In this document: one piece after another, positions 54,441-63,905 of the stretch
How the letters are laid out: every line of letters starts with the position of its first letter
Numbering within the stretch: the first letter of the stretch is position 1
Source: CAZSDW01 sp964605705
GTDB taxonomy: Bacteria > Fidelibacterota > UBA2242
Reading direction: 5' to 3'
Length of the DNA: 64,000 nt
Assembly: GCA_964605705.1 (NCBI GenBank)
Contig: CAZSDW010000016.1
Span: 1 to 64,000, forward strand
Notes under the pieces: generated by a model
The model's database searches: none
Told to the model about the DNA's origin: nothing
The model's input: the letters and a program-made list of their open reading frames with translations, nothing else
Made by a program: the position numbers and the translations under genes

Positions 54441-54469
54441 AAAAAAGCCGGTTAAACGCCGGCTTTTTT
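54441..54469 (+). terminator. Rho-independent terminator after the Hsp20 pair
   Basis: AAAAAAGCCGG / CCGGCTTTTTT stem with a 7-nt loop, 20 bp after the second Hsp20 stop. Nearly the same sequence ends the next gene (56631-56659), so the two terminators form a repeated sequence pair. Confidence 0.9.
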
Positions 54470-54547
54470 CGTTTAATAAATCCCAAAATATGACTAATTT
54501 TAAACGGCTTGTTTGAAAGGAGCTAACTCCATAGAAAGGATAAAATA

Positions 54548-56575
54548 ATGAAGCACTTATCGTTATGTTTAATCTGTCTGACATTTCTGGGCACTTGCAG
54601 TCAAAATGATCTAGTCCAGAAAAAAGCGCTCGATCCGTCAAATATGGATTTATCCGTCAGTCCCGGTGATGATTTTTATCAGTATGCCAATGGAACCTGG
54701 CTGCAGAATCATCCGGTCCCCGACGACTACAGTCGCTACGGATCTTTTGAGGTTTTGACTGAGAAAAACCTTATCGATCTCCGGACAATCATGGATAAAG
54801 CCGCAAAAAGTAACGCGCCCAAAGGTTCCAACCTTAAGAAAATCGGTGATTTCTATGCCAGCGGAATGGATACCGAAAAAATCGAGACTGCCGGATTGAC
54901 ACCCCTAGAAACCGAATTCAACCGGATCAACGAAATTTCTTCGATTCAAGAGGTCCAAGATGCCGTGGCATATTTTCACCTGAAAAGAATTGCCCCCCTC
55001 TTTTTCTTTTTTAGCGAGCAGGATTTTAAAAACAGCGAAATGAATATTGGCTGGTTATACCAGGGTGGACTTGGCTTGCCAGACCGGGATTATTACCTCG
55101 ATCAGAGTCCACGATCGACAGAAATCCGCGCAAAGTATATCGAGCATCTGGAGCATATATTTCAGCTTTTGGGAGACTCCCCGGAAACCGCTGCGAACAA
55201 TGCCAAGACTGTCATGATCATGGAAACCCGTCTGGCAACGGCATCAATGACGCGGGTCGAACAGCGCGACCCAAAAGCAATCTATAATCCCATGACACTG
55301 GCAGAACTCCAGGAACACTCGAATAATTACAACTGGAACTCATATTTTACGACAATGGGAGTCGATGATCCCGGAATCTTAAATATCAGCCAGCCTGTTT
55401 TTTTTAAAGAGGTCAGTAAAATGATGCAGGATATTTCAGTGGCAGATTGGAAAACCTACCTGCGCTGGAATCTGATCAACGATACAGCCGAATTTCTGAG
55501 TTCTGACTTCGAAAATGCCGACTTTGATTTTTACGGCAAGGTTATGTCCGGTACTCAGGAACTTCAGCCCCGTTGGAAACGGGTATTGAAAACTACCAGC
55601 GGTTCTCTGGGTGAAGCCGTCGGACAGATATATGTTGAAGAATATTTTCCGCCAGCCGCAAAAGAACGGGCGATGGACTTGGTTATGAATCTCAAGTATG
55701 CTTATGGCGAACGAATAAAAAACGTGGATTGGATGAGTGATGCAACCAAAGCCAAAGCCCTGGAAAAATTAGAGGCTTTTGGTGTCAAGATCGGTTATCC
55801 GGATAAGTGGAGAGACTTTTCTGCCCTGGATATCAATCGTGAATCCTATGTACGGAATGCGATCAATGCCAATGCCTTTGATGTTCGTTGGAATCTGGAT
55901 AAAATCAACAAACCCGTCGATAAAACCGAATGGCATATGTCGCCGCAAACTGTCAATGCGTATTATAATCCCGGGGTCAATGAAATCGTTTTCCCGGCAG
56001 CGATCCTGCAACCGCCATTTTTCAATTTCAAAGCCGATGATCCGGTCAATTATGGCGCGATCGGTGCTGTGATTGGTCATGAAATGACTCATGGTTTTGA
56101 TGATCAGGGTCGGCAGTACGATAAGAATGGTAACCTGAATGACTGGTGGACAAAAGAAGATCAGGAAAAATTCGACCAACGTACCAAAGTCCTGGTTGAG
56201 CAGGCTGATGATTATGCCGTGATTGATACCAATAAAATTAATGGCAGACTTACGTTAGGTGAAAACATAGCCGATCTGGGTGGATTGACTATTGCATACG
56301 ATGCTCTGCAACTGGCTATGAAGAATAATCCTGCCAAGCTTGAGGTCGATGGATTCACTCCAGAACAACGCTTTTTCCTTTCCTGGGCTCAAGTCTGGAG
56401 ATCCAATATTCGTGAAGAAGAACAATTGATGAGATTAAAAACGGATCCTCATTCACCAGCCAAATACCGGACCAATGGTCCAATTTCTAATCTGCCAAAT
56501 TTCCACGCTGCATTTCATGTAAAAGAAGGACAGAATATGTACAGAAGCCCTGAGGAAGTTGCTAAAATATGGTGA
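54548..56575 (+). CDS. pepO: M13-family metallopeptidase (PepO/neprilysin-like), lipoprotein
   Basis: A 675-residue zinc endopeptidase for small peptides in the periplasm. A lipoprotein signal ends LGTC (C17), so it is membrane-anchored. The N-terminal M13_N domain (about 38-430) and the C-terminal catalytic domain hold the zinc site H511-E-M-T-H515 with the third ligand E572 in GENIADLGG, and the substrate-site NAYYNPGVNEIVFPA block. The C-terminus YRSPEEVAKIW replaces the usual CxxW. AAGGA precedes ATG 54548. Confidence 0.95.
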   Translation: MKHLSLCLICLTFLGTCSQNDLVQKKALDPSNMDLSVSPGDDFYQYANGTWLQNHPVPDDYSRYGSFEVLTEKNLIDLRTIMDKAAKSNAPKGSNLKKIGDFYASGMDTEKIETAGLTPLETEFNRINEISSIQEVQDAVAYFHLKRIAPLFFFFSEQDFKNSEMNIGWLYQGGLGLPDRDYYLDQSPRSTEIRAKYIEHLEHIFQLLGDSPETAANNAKTVMIMETRLATASMTRVEQRDPKAIYNPMTLAELQEHSNNYNWNSYFTTMGVDDPGILNISQPVFFKEVSKMMQDISVADWKTYLRWNLINDTAEFLSSDFENADFDFYGKVMSGTQELQPRWKRVLKTTSGSLGEAVGQIYVEEYFPPAAKERAMDLVMNLKYAYGERIKNVDWMSDATKAKALEKLEAFGVKIGYPDKWRDFSALDINRESYVRNAINANAFDVRWNLDKINKPVDKTEWHMSPQTVNAYYNPGVNEIVFPAAILQPPFFNFKADDPVNYGAIGAVIGHEMTHGFDDQGRQYDKNGNLNDWWTKEDQEKFDQRTKVLVEQADDYAVIDTNKINGRLTLGENIADLGGLTIAYDALQLAMKNNPAKLEVDGFTPEQRFFLSWAQVWRSNIREEEQLMRLKTDPHSPAKYRTNGPISNLPNFHAAFHVKEGQNMYRSPEEVAKIW

Positions 56576-56630
56576 AGGATTTTTCTATAATAATGCGTTC
56601 AGTCTAATTAAAACCATTCATGACAGGAAT

Positions 56631-56659
56631 AAAAAAGCCGGTAGCAAGCCGGCTTTTTT
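56631..56659 (+). terminator. Rho-independent terminator after the M13 peptidase gene
   Basis: AAAAAAGCCGG / CCGGCTTTTTT with loop TAGCAAG, 55 bp after the stop. The stem is identical to that at 54441-54469. Confidence 0.9.
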
Positions 56660-56704
56660 ATTCTATATATCAGTGATTTACAGGCTTTTATCGAAAGGAT
56701 AACA

Positions 56705-57225
56705 TGATCCACATATCAAACAAATTCCAATTAAATTCCAAAATTCAAATGCCAAATTCCAAACAAGAACCAATTCTCGAATTTTCTCCAACAGGAGTCT
56801 CTGGAGAGACAATGTCCGAAACAAGCAACCCGCATTCAACCGTTTTAGTCATTGGTATTTGTCACGAAAGGACGCCTACGGCGGACATTCGGATATTATA
56901 GCGATTTTCAAAATAAATGTCTGATCCAACGATAAGGGTAACGTAGAAGCGGAAAATCACTGTCGTGGCACTCCGCGGGAGTGCTATACCTGTTGGATAA
57001 GAATTTACCCGTGTATATATCACCTTGCAGAGGTGAAATATTCTTTGATTACTTGATTGTAAAACCGCTGAAGCGGTTATCGGAGATATGGGTAATCTCG
57101 AGAATCCCATGTTAAAACATGGGGCTATCCCAAACAGAAAAAGCATTGATATAAACGCCCATAAGACATTATTTCTGAGAATCACTATAACGGGGATTTG
57201 AAATTTGGTATTTGGAATTTCCATC
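56705..57225. repeat. Non-coding block with an array of hairpins bounded by inverted A+T-rich repeats
   Basis: No convincing gene lies here. The left edge (about 56722-56763) holds several AAATTCCAAA-type words. The right edge (57195-57220) holds the same words in inverse orientation (AAATTTGGTATTTGGAATTT), like terminal inverted repeats. Inside are five short hairpins: CGCC-TAC-GGCG (56873-56883), GCACTCC-GCG-GGAGTGC (56968-56984), TCACCT-TGCAG-AGGTGA (57020-57036), AACCGCT-GA-AGCGGTT (57063-57078) and CCCATGTT-AA-AACATGGG (57106-57123). Stems differ in sequence but share design and are spaced about 42-98 bp. Readings: a structured RNA, a degenerate mobile element, or a clustered intergenic hairpin family. 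Confidence 0.65.
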
Positions 57226-57227
57226 CA

Positions 57228-59312
57228 TTAGTTATTTGCGGATTTTTTCGCTTTCCTTTCGGTAACAATTTCTTCTTCAATCGCTTTCGGTAGAGGCGAA
57301 TACTTCAGGAATTCCATTGAAAAGGCTGCGCGACCACTCGAAATTGTCCGCAGTGCCGAAGCATATCCGAACATCTCCATCAGTGGTACCGTACCAGTCA
57401 ATTTTTGGGAACCTTTGCGGTGACGACGCATGTTTTCGATTTTTCCACGTCGGCGATTAATATCACCAATTGCATCACCCATATATTCATCAGGTGTGTT
57501 GACCTCAATCTTCATAATGGGTTCCTGGAGCTGCGGGCCGGCTTTACGAATTATCTCTTTGAGCGCCAGTGACGTACAGATTTTAAACGCCATTTCACTG
57601 GAATCAACTGCGTGATAGCTACCATCCAAGAGCACAAAACGAACATCAACCATCGGATAGTCCGCATAAAGTCCCCGCTCGACATTATCCCGGAAAGATT
57701 TTTCTATAGAAGGAATATATTCCCGCGGAATATTGCCGCCTTTGACATGATCGACAAAGTCAATCCCGCCGGCTTCATTTGGTTCAAGACGAAAAACAAT
57801 ATGAGCATACTGTCCCTTACCACCGGTCTGCTTTTTATATTTGAAATTGTGTTCCACTTCCCGGGTAATGGATTCGCGGAAAGCCACAGCCGGTTTGCCA
57901 ACATTGACAGATACCTTATGTTCAGTTTTCAGACGATCGACAATCACCTCCAGGTGAAGCTCACCCATTCCGGAAATTACCGTCTCCTCTGTTTCGTCAT
58001 CATAACGAACCTTGAATGATGGATCTTCCAGAGCGATTTTACTTAATGCCATTGTTAAACGATCCCGTTCTTTTTTGGATTCCGGTTCGATTTTCATATC
58101 CAAAACGGTTTCGGGATATCTGATATTTTCGAGCAAAATGGGATCGTCTTCGTCACAAAGTGTGTCGCCGGTAGTTGTATATTTGACACCGATCAGGGCA
58201 CCGATATCGCCCGCACGCAAGACTTTGACTTCCTCACGGTTGTTGGCATGAATTCGCAGAATTCGACCGATTCGTTCGCGTTTTCCCTTGGTGGAATTTA
58301 AAATGTAACTGCCAGCTTCAAGTTCGCCTGAATAAACCCGAATAAAGGTCTGCTGACCGACATAGGCGTCATTGGTAATTTTAAATGCCAATGCAGAAAA
58401 CGGTCTTTTATAAGAAGGCTTTCTGGAAAGTATCAATGTCGGATCTTTGATGTCCAGACCCGTTATAATACCACGGTCGATCGGTGAAGGGAGATAATCG
58501 ACGACCGCATCCAGCACCAGACGAACACCTTTATTTTTAAAGGCTGAGCCACAAAATACGGGTGTTATACACAGAGATATTACCGCATGTCGGGCTGCCG
58601 CTTTGATATCTTCTTCGGTAATTTCTTCCTCAGCAAGATATTTCTCCATAATTGGCTCGTCAAAATCAGCCAACTTTTCAATCATCATCTCACGATATTT
58701 TGCAGCTTTGTGACGCATATCTTCCGGAATTTCAGAGATGAACATATCGAGCTCTTTATAGGTGATTGCTTCCATGGTAATCAAATCAACGACACCTTTA
58801 AATTCCGATTCATTGCCAATGGGTAATTGAAAAAGGACGGCATTTGCTCCGAGCATTTCGTTCATCTGTTCAACAGTATGATAGACATCGGCACCCTGTC
58901 GATCCATTTTATTAATAAAAGCAATTCTCGGAACCTTATAACGATCCGCCTGATGCCAGACAGTTTCACTCTGGGGTTCGACACCACCTACGGCGCAAAA
59001 AACCATGACGATTCCATCGAGTACCCGCAGCGACCGCTCCACTTCCAGGGTAAAATCAATATGTCCCGGGGTATCGATAACATTGATCTGGTGCTTTTTC
59101 CATTGGGTAGTAATTGCAGCTGAGGTGATTGTAATACCTCTCTCCTGCTCCTGTTTCATGAAGTCCATTACCGCCTGACCGTCATGGACCTCGCCCATTT
59201 TGTGGGTAATACCGGTAAAAAACAGGATGCGTTCACTGGTTGTTGTCTTTCCGGCATCGATATGAGCCACAATTCCAATATTTCTAATTCTTTGTATTTC
59301 AGCATTTTCCAT
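57228..59312 (-). CDS. fusA: Translation elongation factor G
   Basis: A 694-residue translational GTPase that moves the ribosome along mRNA and, with RRF, recycles it. GTPase motifs are AHIDAGKTTT (G1), RGITITSAA (G2), DTPGHIDF (G3) and NKMD (G4). Domains II-V follow normally (RETISR-type domain IV start replaced by AFRESITREVEH; C-terminal YASALRTISSGRAAFSMEF). It is not next to rpsG/rpsL/tuf, so it may be the only EF-G or a second paralogue specialised for translocation or recycling; this window cannot tell. A Bacteroidota-type promoter lies upstream. Confidence 0.95.
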   Translation of the reverse strand: MENAEIQRIRNIGIVAHIDAGKTTTSERILFFTGITHKMGEVHDGQAVMDFMKQEQERGITITSAAITTQWKKHQINVIDTPGHIDFTLEVERSLRVLDGIVMVFCAVGGVEPQSETVWHQADRYKVPRIAFINKMDRQGADVYHTVEQMNEMLGANAVLFQLPIGNESEFKGVVDLITMEAITYKELDMFISEIPEDMRHKAAKYREMMIEKLADFDEPIMEKYLAEEEITEEDIKAAARHAVISLCITPVFCGSAFKNKGVRLVLDAVVDYLPSPIDRGIITGLDIKDPTLILSRKPSYKRPFSALAFKITNDAYVGQQTFIRVYSGELEAGSYILNSTKGKRERIGRILRIHANNREEVKVLRAGDIGALIGVKYTTTGDTLCDEDDPILLENIRYPETVLDMKIEPESKKERDRLTMALSKIALEDPSFKVRYDDETEETVISGMGELHLEVIVDRLKTEHKVSVNVGKPAVAFRESITREVEHNFKYKKQTGGKGQYAHIVFRLEPNEAGGIDFVDHVKGGNIPREYIPSIEKSFRDNVERGLYADYPMVDVRFVLLDGSYHAVDSSEMAFKICTSLALKEIIRKAGPQLQEPIMKIEVNTPDEYMGDAIGDINRRRGKIENMRRHRKGSQKLTGTVPLMEMFGYASALRTISSGRAAFSMEFLKYSPLPKAIEEEIVTERKAKKSANN

Positions 59313-59341
59313 TAATTATACTCCTGATCTAAATCGAGCCG

Positions 59342-59372
59342 CAAATATAACGGCTTTTTAAATAAATACAAA
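59342..59372 (-). promoter_or_regulatory. Bacteroidota-type promoter of fusA
   Basis: Read on the minus strand: TTTG (59372-59369), 19 bp, TATATTTG (59349-59342). This matches the Bacteroidota -33/-7 consensus exactly. The predicted leader is about 23-30 nt, with AGGAG before the fusA ATG at 59312. Confidence 0.65.
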
Positions 59373-59379
59373 CGTTTAT

Positions 59380-59650
59380 TTACATCTGGTAACCAAGTTA
59401 AACATGGTAACCAGTAGTCACCTCGAACAACAGCCAAGTCAGTCATATTGAATTCCCAAATTATCAGGGTAAGTGATCGGATCAGATTAACCACACTGAT
59501 CACAAGCGATTTCTCCTCATTCCATTCGTTCGAAATGACATAAAAATAGTCACCTCGAATGTACCGCCGGAGGCGGTGCGGAGAGGTCGGGTTTGACAGA
59601 ATCTCACTGGTATGAAGCGATTTGCTTACCCGGCGTATTGAAGACCGATG
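59380..59650. repeat. Intergenic region with repeat-like fragments
   Basis: No gene is supported. AGTCACCTCGAA occurs twice (about 59414 and 59549). A hairpin ACCGCC-GGA-GGCGGT lies at 59563-59577, of the same design as those at 56.9-57.1 kb. A minus-strand TGTCATTTCGAACGAATG-type element (about 59521-59540) resembles palindromic intergenic repeats common in FCB genomes. A stretch near 59476-59500 (GATCGGATCAGATTAACCAC) resembles one at about 33665-33690 near the GH9/vapC gap. Confidence 0.5.
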
Positions 59651-59658
59651 TTAATGAT

Positions 59659-60213
59659 TTATTCTTGATGATGATTATAATATCGTCTGATTTCATCCAG
59701 CGACCGGCGTTTGCGATTCTTTTTGTATTCCGGATCAAGCGGATAACCTAAACTGATCAGAATATCGACTTTTTTTGATCGCGGCAGATTTAATGCTTTT
59801 TTCACACCCTTCGCGCTGAACCACCCCAGCCAGCAGGTGCTCAATCCCAGATCTTCCGCCTGAAGCACAAGATGTTCACAGGCAATCCCGATATCGATTA
59901 AACTGTATTTCACACCCCTAATCTGACCGCCGATACGGGTCAGGTAATCCGCTTTTTCAGTAATAACAACAATGATTACCGGGGCTTTTCCGGCAAACCG
60001 GGTGCTTTTATAAATACCTGAAAAGGCTTTTTGTGATAGTATTCGGATTGTTTCCGGATCATCAACAACAATAAATGACCAGGGTTGCGAATTCTGGGCT
60101 GAGGGCGCCAGGCGGGCAGCTTCCAGACATTGATCAATCAAGATCCTGTCAACGGTCTTTTCAGCATATTTTCGTGAAGATTGCCGTTTTTGAACTAATT
60201 CGGAAAAATTCAT
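59659..60213 (-). CDS. Nitroreductase-family protein (second copy)
   Basis: A 184-residue FMN-binding nitroreductase-fold protein with the N-terminal KRQSSRKYAEKTV, the APSAQNSQPWSFIVV stretch and the LSTCWLGWF / ISLGYPLD segments. It is only loosely similar to the copy at 38044-38622. It lies 7 bp downstream of recN, so it is probably co-transcribed with recN and the genes upstream. Substrate unknown. Confidence 0.87.
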   Translation of the reverse strand: MNFSELVQKRQSSRKYAEKTVDRILIDQCLEAARLAPSAQNSQPWSFIVVDDPETIRILSQKAFSGIYKSTRFAGKAPVIIVVITEKADYLTRIGGQIRGVKYSLIDIGIACEHLVLQAEDLGLSTCWLGWFSAKGVKKALNLPRSKKVDILISLGYPLDPEYKKNRKRRSLDEIRRYYNHHQE

Positions 60214-60220
60214 AATTGAC

Positions 60221-61924
60221 TTACAAGGGTGATAAAAGTTCGCGGGCTTGCTGAAGTGTCGTATCCGTCACTGTCGCACCACCAATCAGAGAAGCGATTT
60301 CGACAATTCTCCCTTCCTGGTTTAAGCGCATAATACTGGTCTGACTACGCTCATCATTAGCCAATTTATATACTTTGTAATGATGATCGCCAAGCCCGGC
60401 GATTTGCGGTAAGTGGGTAATGCAGATAACCTGGTGCACATTTGACAGCGCTTTTAATTGTCTTCCGACTACCTGCGCAATTTTACCGGAAATACCGGTA
60501 TCGATTTCATCAAAGATAACCACCGGAATCCGGTCTTTCCCTGCCATAATGGATTTCATCGCCAGCATAATGCGGGACACCTCACCACCGGATACAATGT
60601 TCGCCAGCGGACGCAACGGTTCCCCGGGATTAGTGCTGATTAAAAATACGATATTGTCAATTCCGGTCGGATCACATTTGATCCGCCTGCCGTCTATTTC
60701 CACCCATCCATCTCTCGTATCAATGTAATTTATTGAAACCTCAAACATACTGTTCAAAATACCAAGATTGGACAGCGCCTGAACAATCCGTTCCTCGAAT
60801 ATCCGGGCAGTACTCTTACGGTTTTTGGATAACCGTGACGCCTCTTCTGAGTATCGGATTTTAGTCCGCTCGATTTCACTCTCTAATTTCATCAATTCGT
60901 TATCAAGACCATCATCTTCATCCAGTTTTTTTTCAAGAATTTCTCTGAATTTTAGAATTTCCTGCACTGATGAGCCGTATTTCTTAATCAGTTGCTGTAA
61001 CTGGTACAATCGCTGATTGACGATCTCAGCCCTGCCCGGATCAAACTGAATATTCTGAATGTATGATGTAAGATGCTTTGACAAATCCTGAATCAGAAAT
61101 CTGGTTTCTTCGATCCGGTTAAGTTCTTCTGAAAATTCAGGATCGATACGGTTCAGCACACCCAGTTTTTTGTTGACATCCAGAATCTGTTGATAGAGTG
61201 TATTTTCATCACCGTCAAACAACTGTTGCGTCAATTCTTCGGCAATACTGTTGATTTTTTCGGAATTATCCAGGATTGCTTTTTCCTTAGATAGCTCTTC
61301 GTACTCACCCTCTTCAGGTGCTACTTTGTCAATCTCTTGCAGCTGGAATTCCCAAAGTTCGCGTTTCTCTTTATTGAGTTTCCGTCTCTCCGACAATAGT
61401 TTGTGCTTTTCGATAACATGGCTGAGTGCCAGATAGGTATCATGGACCTTTTTTATTGACTCCTGATAATCACCAAACGCATCCAGAAATTGAATATGGT
61501 TTTCCTCCTGTAACAGGGATTGATGATCATGCTGACCATGCAAGTCAACCAGTAAATCACCGATGGATTTCAGCTGCCCAATTGTACAGGGAACATCGTT
61601 GATCCAGGCTTTCGACCGCCCATTAATGTTTAATTCACGTTTAAGTGTCAAATCTCCATTTTTTCCGGGAAATTGATTATCCCGGAGCAATCGTTCCAGC
61701 GGATTGCCAATGTCATCAAATGTACATTCAATCGAAGCACTTTCTGCCCCAGCCCGGATCATCGTCACAGACGCTTTTTCACCGAGCGCCAGGTTAAGAG
61801 CATCGATAATGATGGATTTTCCCGCACCGGTTTCTCCCGTTATTACCGAAAAACCTGCATCAAATTCGACGGTTAATTGTTCAATAATGGCAAAACTGCT
61901 GATATGAAGTACTTTTAATCCCAT
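60221..61924 (-). CDS. recN: DNA repair protein RecN
   Basis: A 567-residue SMC-like ATPase for double-strand-break repair. Walker A GETGAGKSIII (about 31-41), a long coiled coil (about 150-360), the ABC signature IVSGGEVSRIMLAMK and Walker B VVIFDEIDTGISG near 450-490, then the D/H-loop region QVICITHLPQIAGLGDHHY. Length is normal. It follows the VanZ-like gene by 17 bp. Confidence 0.95.
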   Translation of the reverse strand: MGLKVLHISSFAIIEQLTVEFDAGFSVITGETGAGKSIIIDALNLALGEKASVTMIRAGAESASIECTFDDIGNPLERLLRDNQFPGKNGDLTLKRELNINGRSKAWINDVPCTIGQLKSIGDLLVDLHGQHDHQSLLQEENHIQFLDAFGDYQESIKKVHDTYLALSHVIEKHKLLSERRKLNKEKRELWEFQLQEIDKVAPEEGEYEELSKEKAILDNSEKINSIAEELTQQLFDGDENTLYQQILDVNKKLGVLNRIDPEFSEELNRIEETRFLIQDLSKHLTSYIQNIQFDPGRAEIVNQRLYQLQQLIKKYGSSVQEILKFREILEKKLDEDDGLDNELMKLESEIERTKIRYSEEASRLSKNRKSTARIFEERIVQALSNLGILNSMFEVSINYIDTRDGWVEIDGRRIKCDPTGIDNIVFLISTNPGEPLRPLANIVSGGEVSRIMLAMKSIMAGKDRIPVVIFDEIDTGISGKIAQVVGRQLKALSNVHQVICITHLPQIAGLGDHHYKVYKLANDERSQTSIMRLNQEGRIVEIASLIGGATVTDTTLQQARELLSPL

Positions 61925-61941
61925 AGGCGTTGCTGGCTCTG

Positions 61942-62349
61942 TTATTTATGTGAGGTTCCCTGGTAGATCAAATCCTCTTTCTCAACGCGATACTGAATCA
62001 GTTTATGAAACAGAAAGATGCCGAGTAAAAGACCGACGGCGTCAGCGGTAAAATCCAAAATACTACAATCGCGACCCGGTACCCAGAGTTGATGAATTTC
62101 ATCACTGATCGCGTACAGGAGCCCCGTAATAATGCTTAAACTGGTTGAATTCTTTATGACTTTCTCAGACTTTGATCGTGAAAATGCGAGCAATAAAGTA
62201 CAGCCATAGAACAGGTATTCAACTAAATGAATAATTTTATCGAAATCGAGTAATCGTAATTTTGGAAAATTACCCTGTGGAATTGAAGATAAAAAATAAA
62301 TCAAAATGCTGTACAGAATTGCCGGAATCTTATAAATGAATCGAATCAT
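61942..62349 (-). CDS. VanZ-like membrane protein
   Basis: A 135-residue protein with four membrane helices and the VanZ-family motif pattern (DKIIHLVEYLFYGCTLLLAF, then YAISDEIHQLWVPGRDCSILDFTADAVG). The DEIHQ...PGR and D-x3-N/D pattern is typical. The family is named for teicoplanin resistance, but most chromosomal members have no known role. Its ATG overlaps the NAD(P)HX enzyme stop by one base (TGATG). Confidence 0.9.
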   Translation of the reverse strand: MIRFIYKIPAILYSILIYFLSSIPQGNFPKLRLLDFDKIIHLVEYLFYGCTLLLAFSRSKSEKVIKNSTSLSIITGLLYAISDEIHQLWVPGRDCSILDFTADAVGLLLGIFLFHKLIQYRVEKEDLIYQGTSHK

Positions 62350-63905
62350 CAGACAACCTGCTCAAATTCATTTAGAATTTTAGGTAAAAAGGCTAACAAA
62401 TCACCGGCAATTAATCCGCGAATACCAAGTTTTTCTGCTCCTAAGTCACCCGCTATGCCATGGATATATACCGCAATTAGTGCCGCATTGTACGAATTAA
62501 TCTTTTGTGCCCGCAATCCCGCCAGAATTCCGGTTAATACATCACCGGTCCCGCCCGTGGCAAGCGCCGGATTTCCCGTACTGTTGACTGCAACTTCACC
62601 ATTTCGATTAGCCACAACTGTTGGTGCACCTTTTAGAATAAGCGTACAGGGATATTGCGTGGCAAATTCCCGGGCAACATCAATGATATTTTCCTTGATT
62701 TGCTTCACCGGTATTCCGGTGATCATTGAAAATTCACCGATATGAGGTGTGATAACCAGATCATCGATTGATCTAACCAGTTCAAGATTATTCTGAAATA
62801 TCCTGAGACCGTCGGCATCTATGATAAAGGGTTTAGCTGTCCTGTCTAAAAGTTGCAGCCCGAATTCTTTTACCTCATTCGCCGCGGACACACCAGGTCC
62901 AAAAACGACGACATCGCTCCAATCGATCCGTTCATCCGCTACTGCCAGCGAATCAGTACAAAAGGTGTGTAATCCGGATTCAGGCACAGGCAGTGAAAGA
63001 GTTTCCGTCGATTTTATTTCCATAATAACATTAAGGCTGTCCGGAATTGCATTAATAACCAGACCGGCACCACTTCGCAGCGCCGCCTGAGAAGTGAGAA
63101 AAGCTGCTCCGGTCATTCCCGGGGAGCCGGCAAAAATGAGTACCTTGCCCTGCTGATGTTTGTATGTATCATCGGTAATCGGTGGAAACAGTTTCCGAAC
63201 CATCTGGCGATCAATCAAAAAGGTGTCATTTTTCAGAATCGAGAACGCCTCTTGCGGGTATTTCAAATCAACGAGCGTGATGTCACCTGCTTTTCGCTTG
63301 CCCGGCTGGAACAGCAAACCACGCTTTAAAAAACCCATCGTCACGGTTCGTTTTGCCTGAATGGCAACGCCGCCGATTTGGGCAGTATCCCCATTTACTC
63401 CCGATGGAATGTCCACGGAAAGAACCGGACATTTGGAGGCGTTGATCAGCTCAATCAGTTTATAAATAATCCCTTTGACTTCTCCGGTAAATCCGGTTCC
63501 CAGCAAAGCATCAATAATTAAATCACTTTGAGATAAATACTCTTCGGTGGGGATATTTCTCTCATCATCCAGAGCCGTAATCGTGATCCTTTTATTGGTA
63601 CATTTTTCGAAATAGTGGAGTGCATCACCCTTGATTTTTTCAGGATTTCCGGCAATCCAAATATTTATATGCGCACCCCAGTTTGCCAGGTCCTGCGCCG
63701 CAACAAAACCATCACCCCCGTTATTACCGGTACCACAGAAAATATCCACCTGGCTTCCCGGAACATCCCTGAGCATTTTCTTTGCCTTCATAGAGACAAA
63801 CGAACCGGCGCGCTGCATTAGTTCAACGCCCGGTATTCCTAAGGTATCGATGGCGTAACGGTCCACGTCCCGGGCTTCCTGATTGGTGAGAATATACTCT
63901 TTCAT
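62349..63905 (-). CDS. nnr: Bifunctional NAD(P)HX epimerase/dehydratase
   Basis: A 518-residue repair enzyme. The N-terminal epimerase domain (about 1-215; YjeF_N, FCGTGNNGGDGFVAAQDLAN, LIIDALLGTGFTG, VLSVDIPSGVNGDT) and the C-terminal ribokinase-like dehydratase domain (about 225-515; KVLIFAGSPGMTGAAFLTSQAALRSGAGLV, TPHIGEFSMI, and the NPALATGGTGDVLTGILAGL signature) restore NADH/NADPH from damaged hydrates with ADP or ATP. First gene of the recN unit in this window. Confidence 0.95.
   Translation of the reverse strand: MKEYILTNQEARDVDRYAIDTLGIPGVELMQRAGSFVSMKAKKMLRDVPGSQVDIFCGTGNNGGDGFVAAQDLANWGAHINIWIAGNPEKIKGDALHYFEKCTNKRITITALDDERNIPTEEYLSQSDLIIDALLGTGFTGEVKGIIYKLIELINASKCPVLSVDIPSGVNGDTAQIGGVAIQAKRTVTMGFLKRGLLFQPGKRKAGDITLVDLKYPQEAFSILKNDTFLIDRQMVRKLFPPITDDTYKHQQGKVLIFAGSPGMTGAAFLTSQAALRSGAGLVINAIPDSLNVIMEIKSTETLSLPVPESGLHTFCTDSLAVADERIDWSDVVVFGPGVSAANEVKEFGLQLLDRTAKPFIIDADGLRIFQNNLELVRSIDDLVITPHIGEFSMITGIPVKQIKENIIDVAREFATQYPCTLILKGAPTVVANRNGEVAVNSTGNPALATGGTGDVLTGILAGLRAQKINSYNAALIAVYIHGIAGDLGAEKLGIRGLIAGDLLAFLPKILNEFEQVV

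Noticed and set aside
56704..56901. 65-codon frame in the hairpin block
   Set aside because: It runs through A+T-rich repeat words, has no ribosome site support and no protein-like composition.
56862..57125. CRISPR array
   Set aside because: The hairpins have different sequences and irregular spacing; there is no identical repeat of 24-40 bp and no cas gene in the window.
59312..59503. 63-codon frame upstream of fusA
   Set aside because: It overlaps the exact fusA promoter and repeat fragments and starts at the fusA start codon region; no family resemblance.
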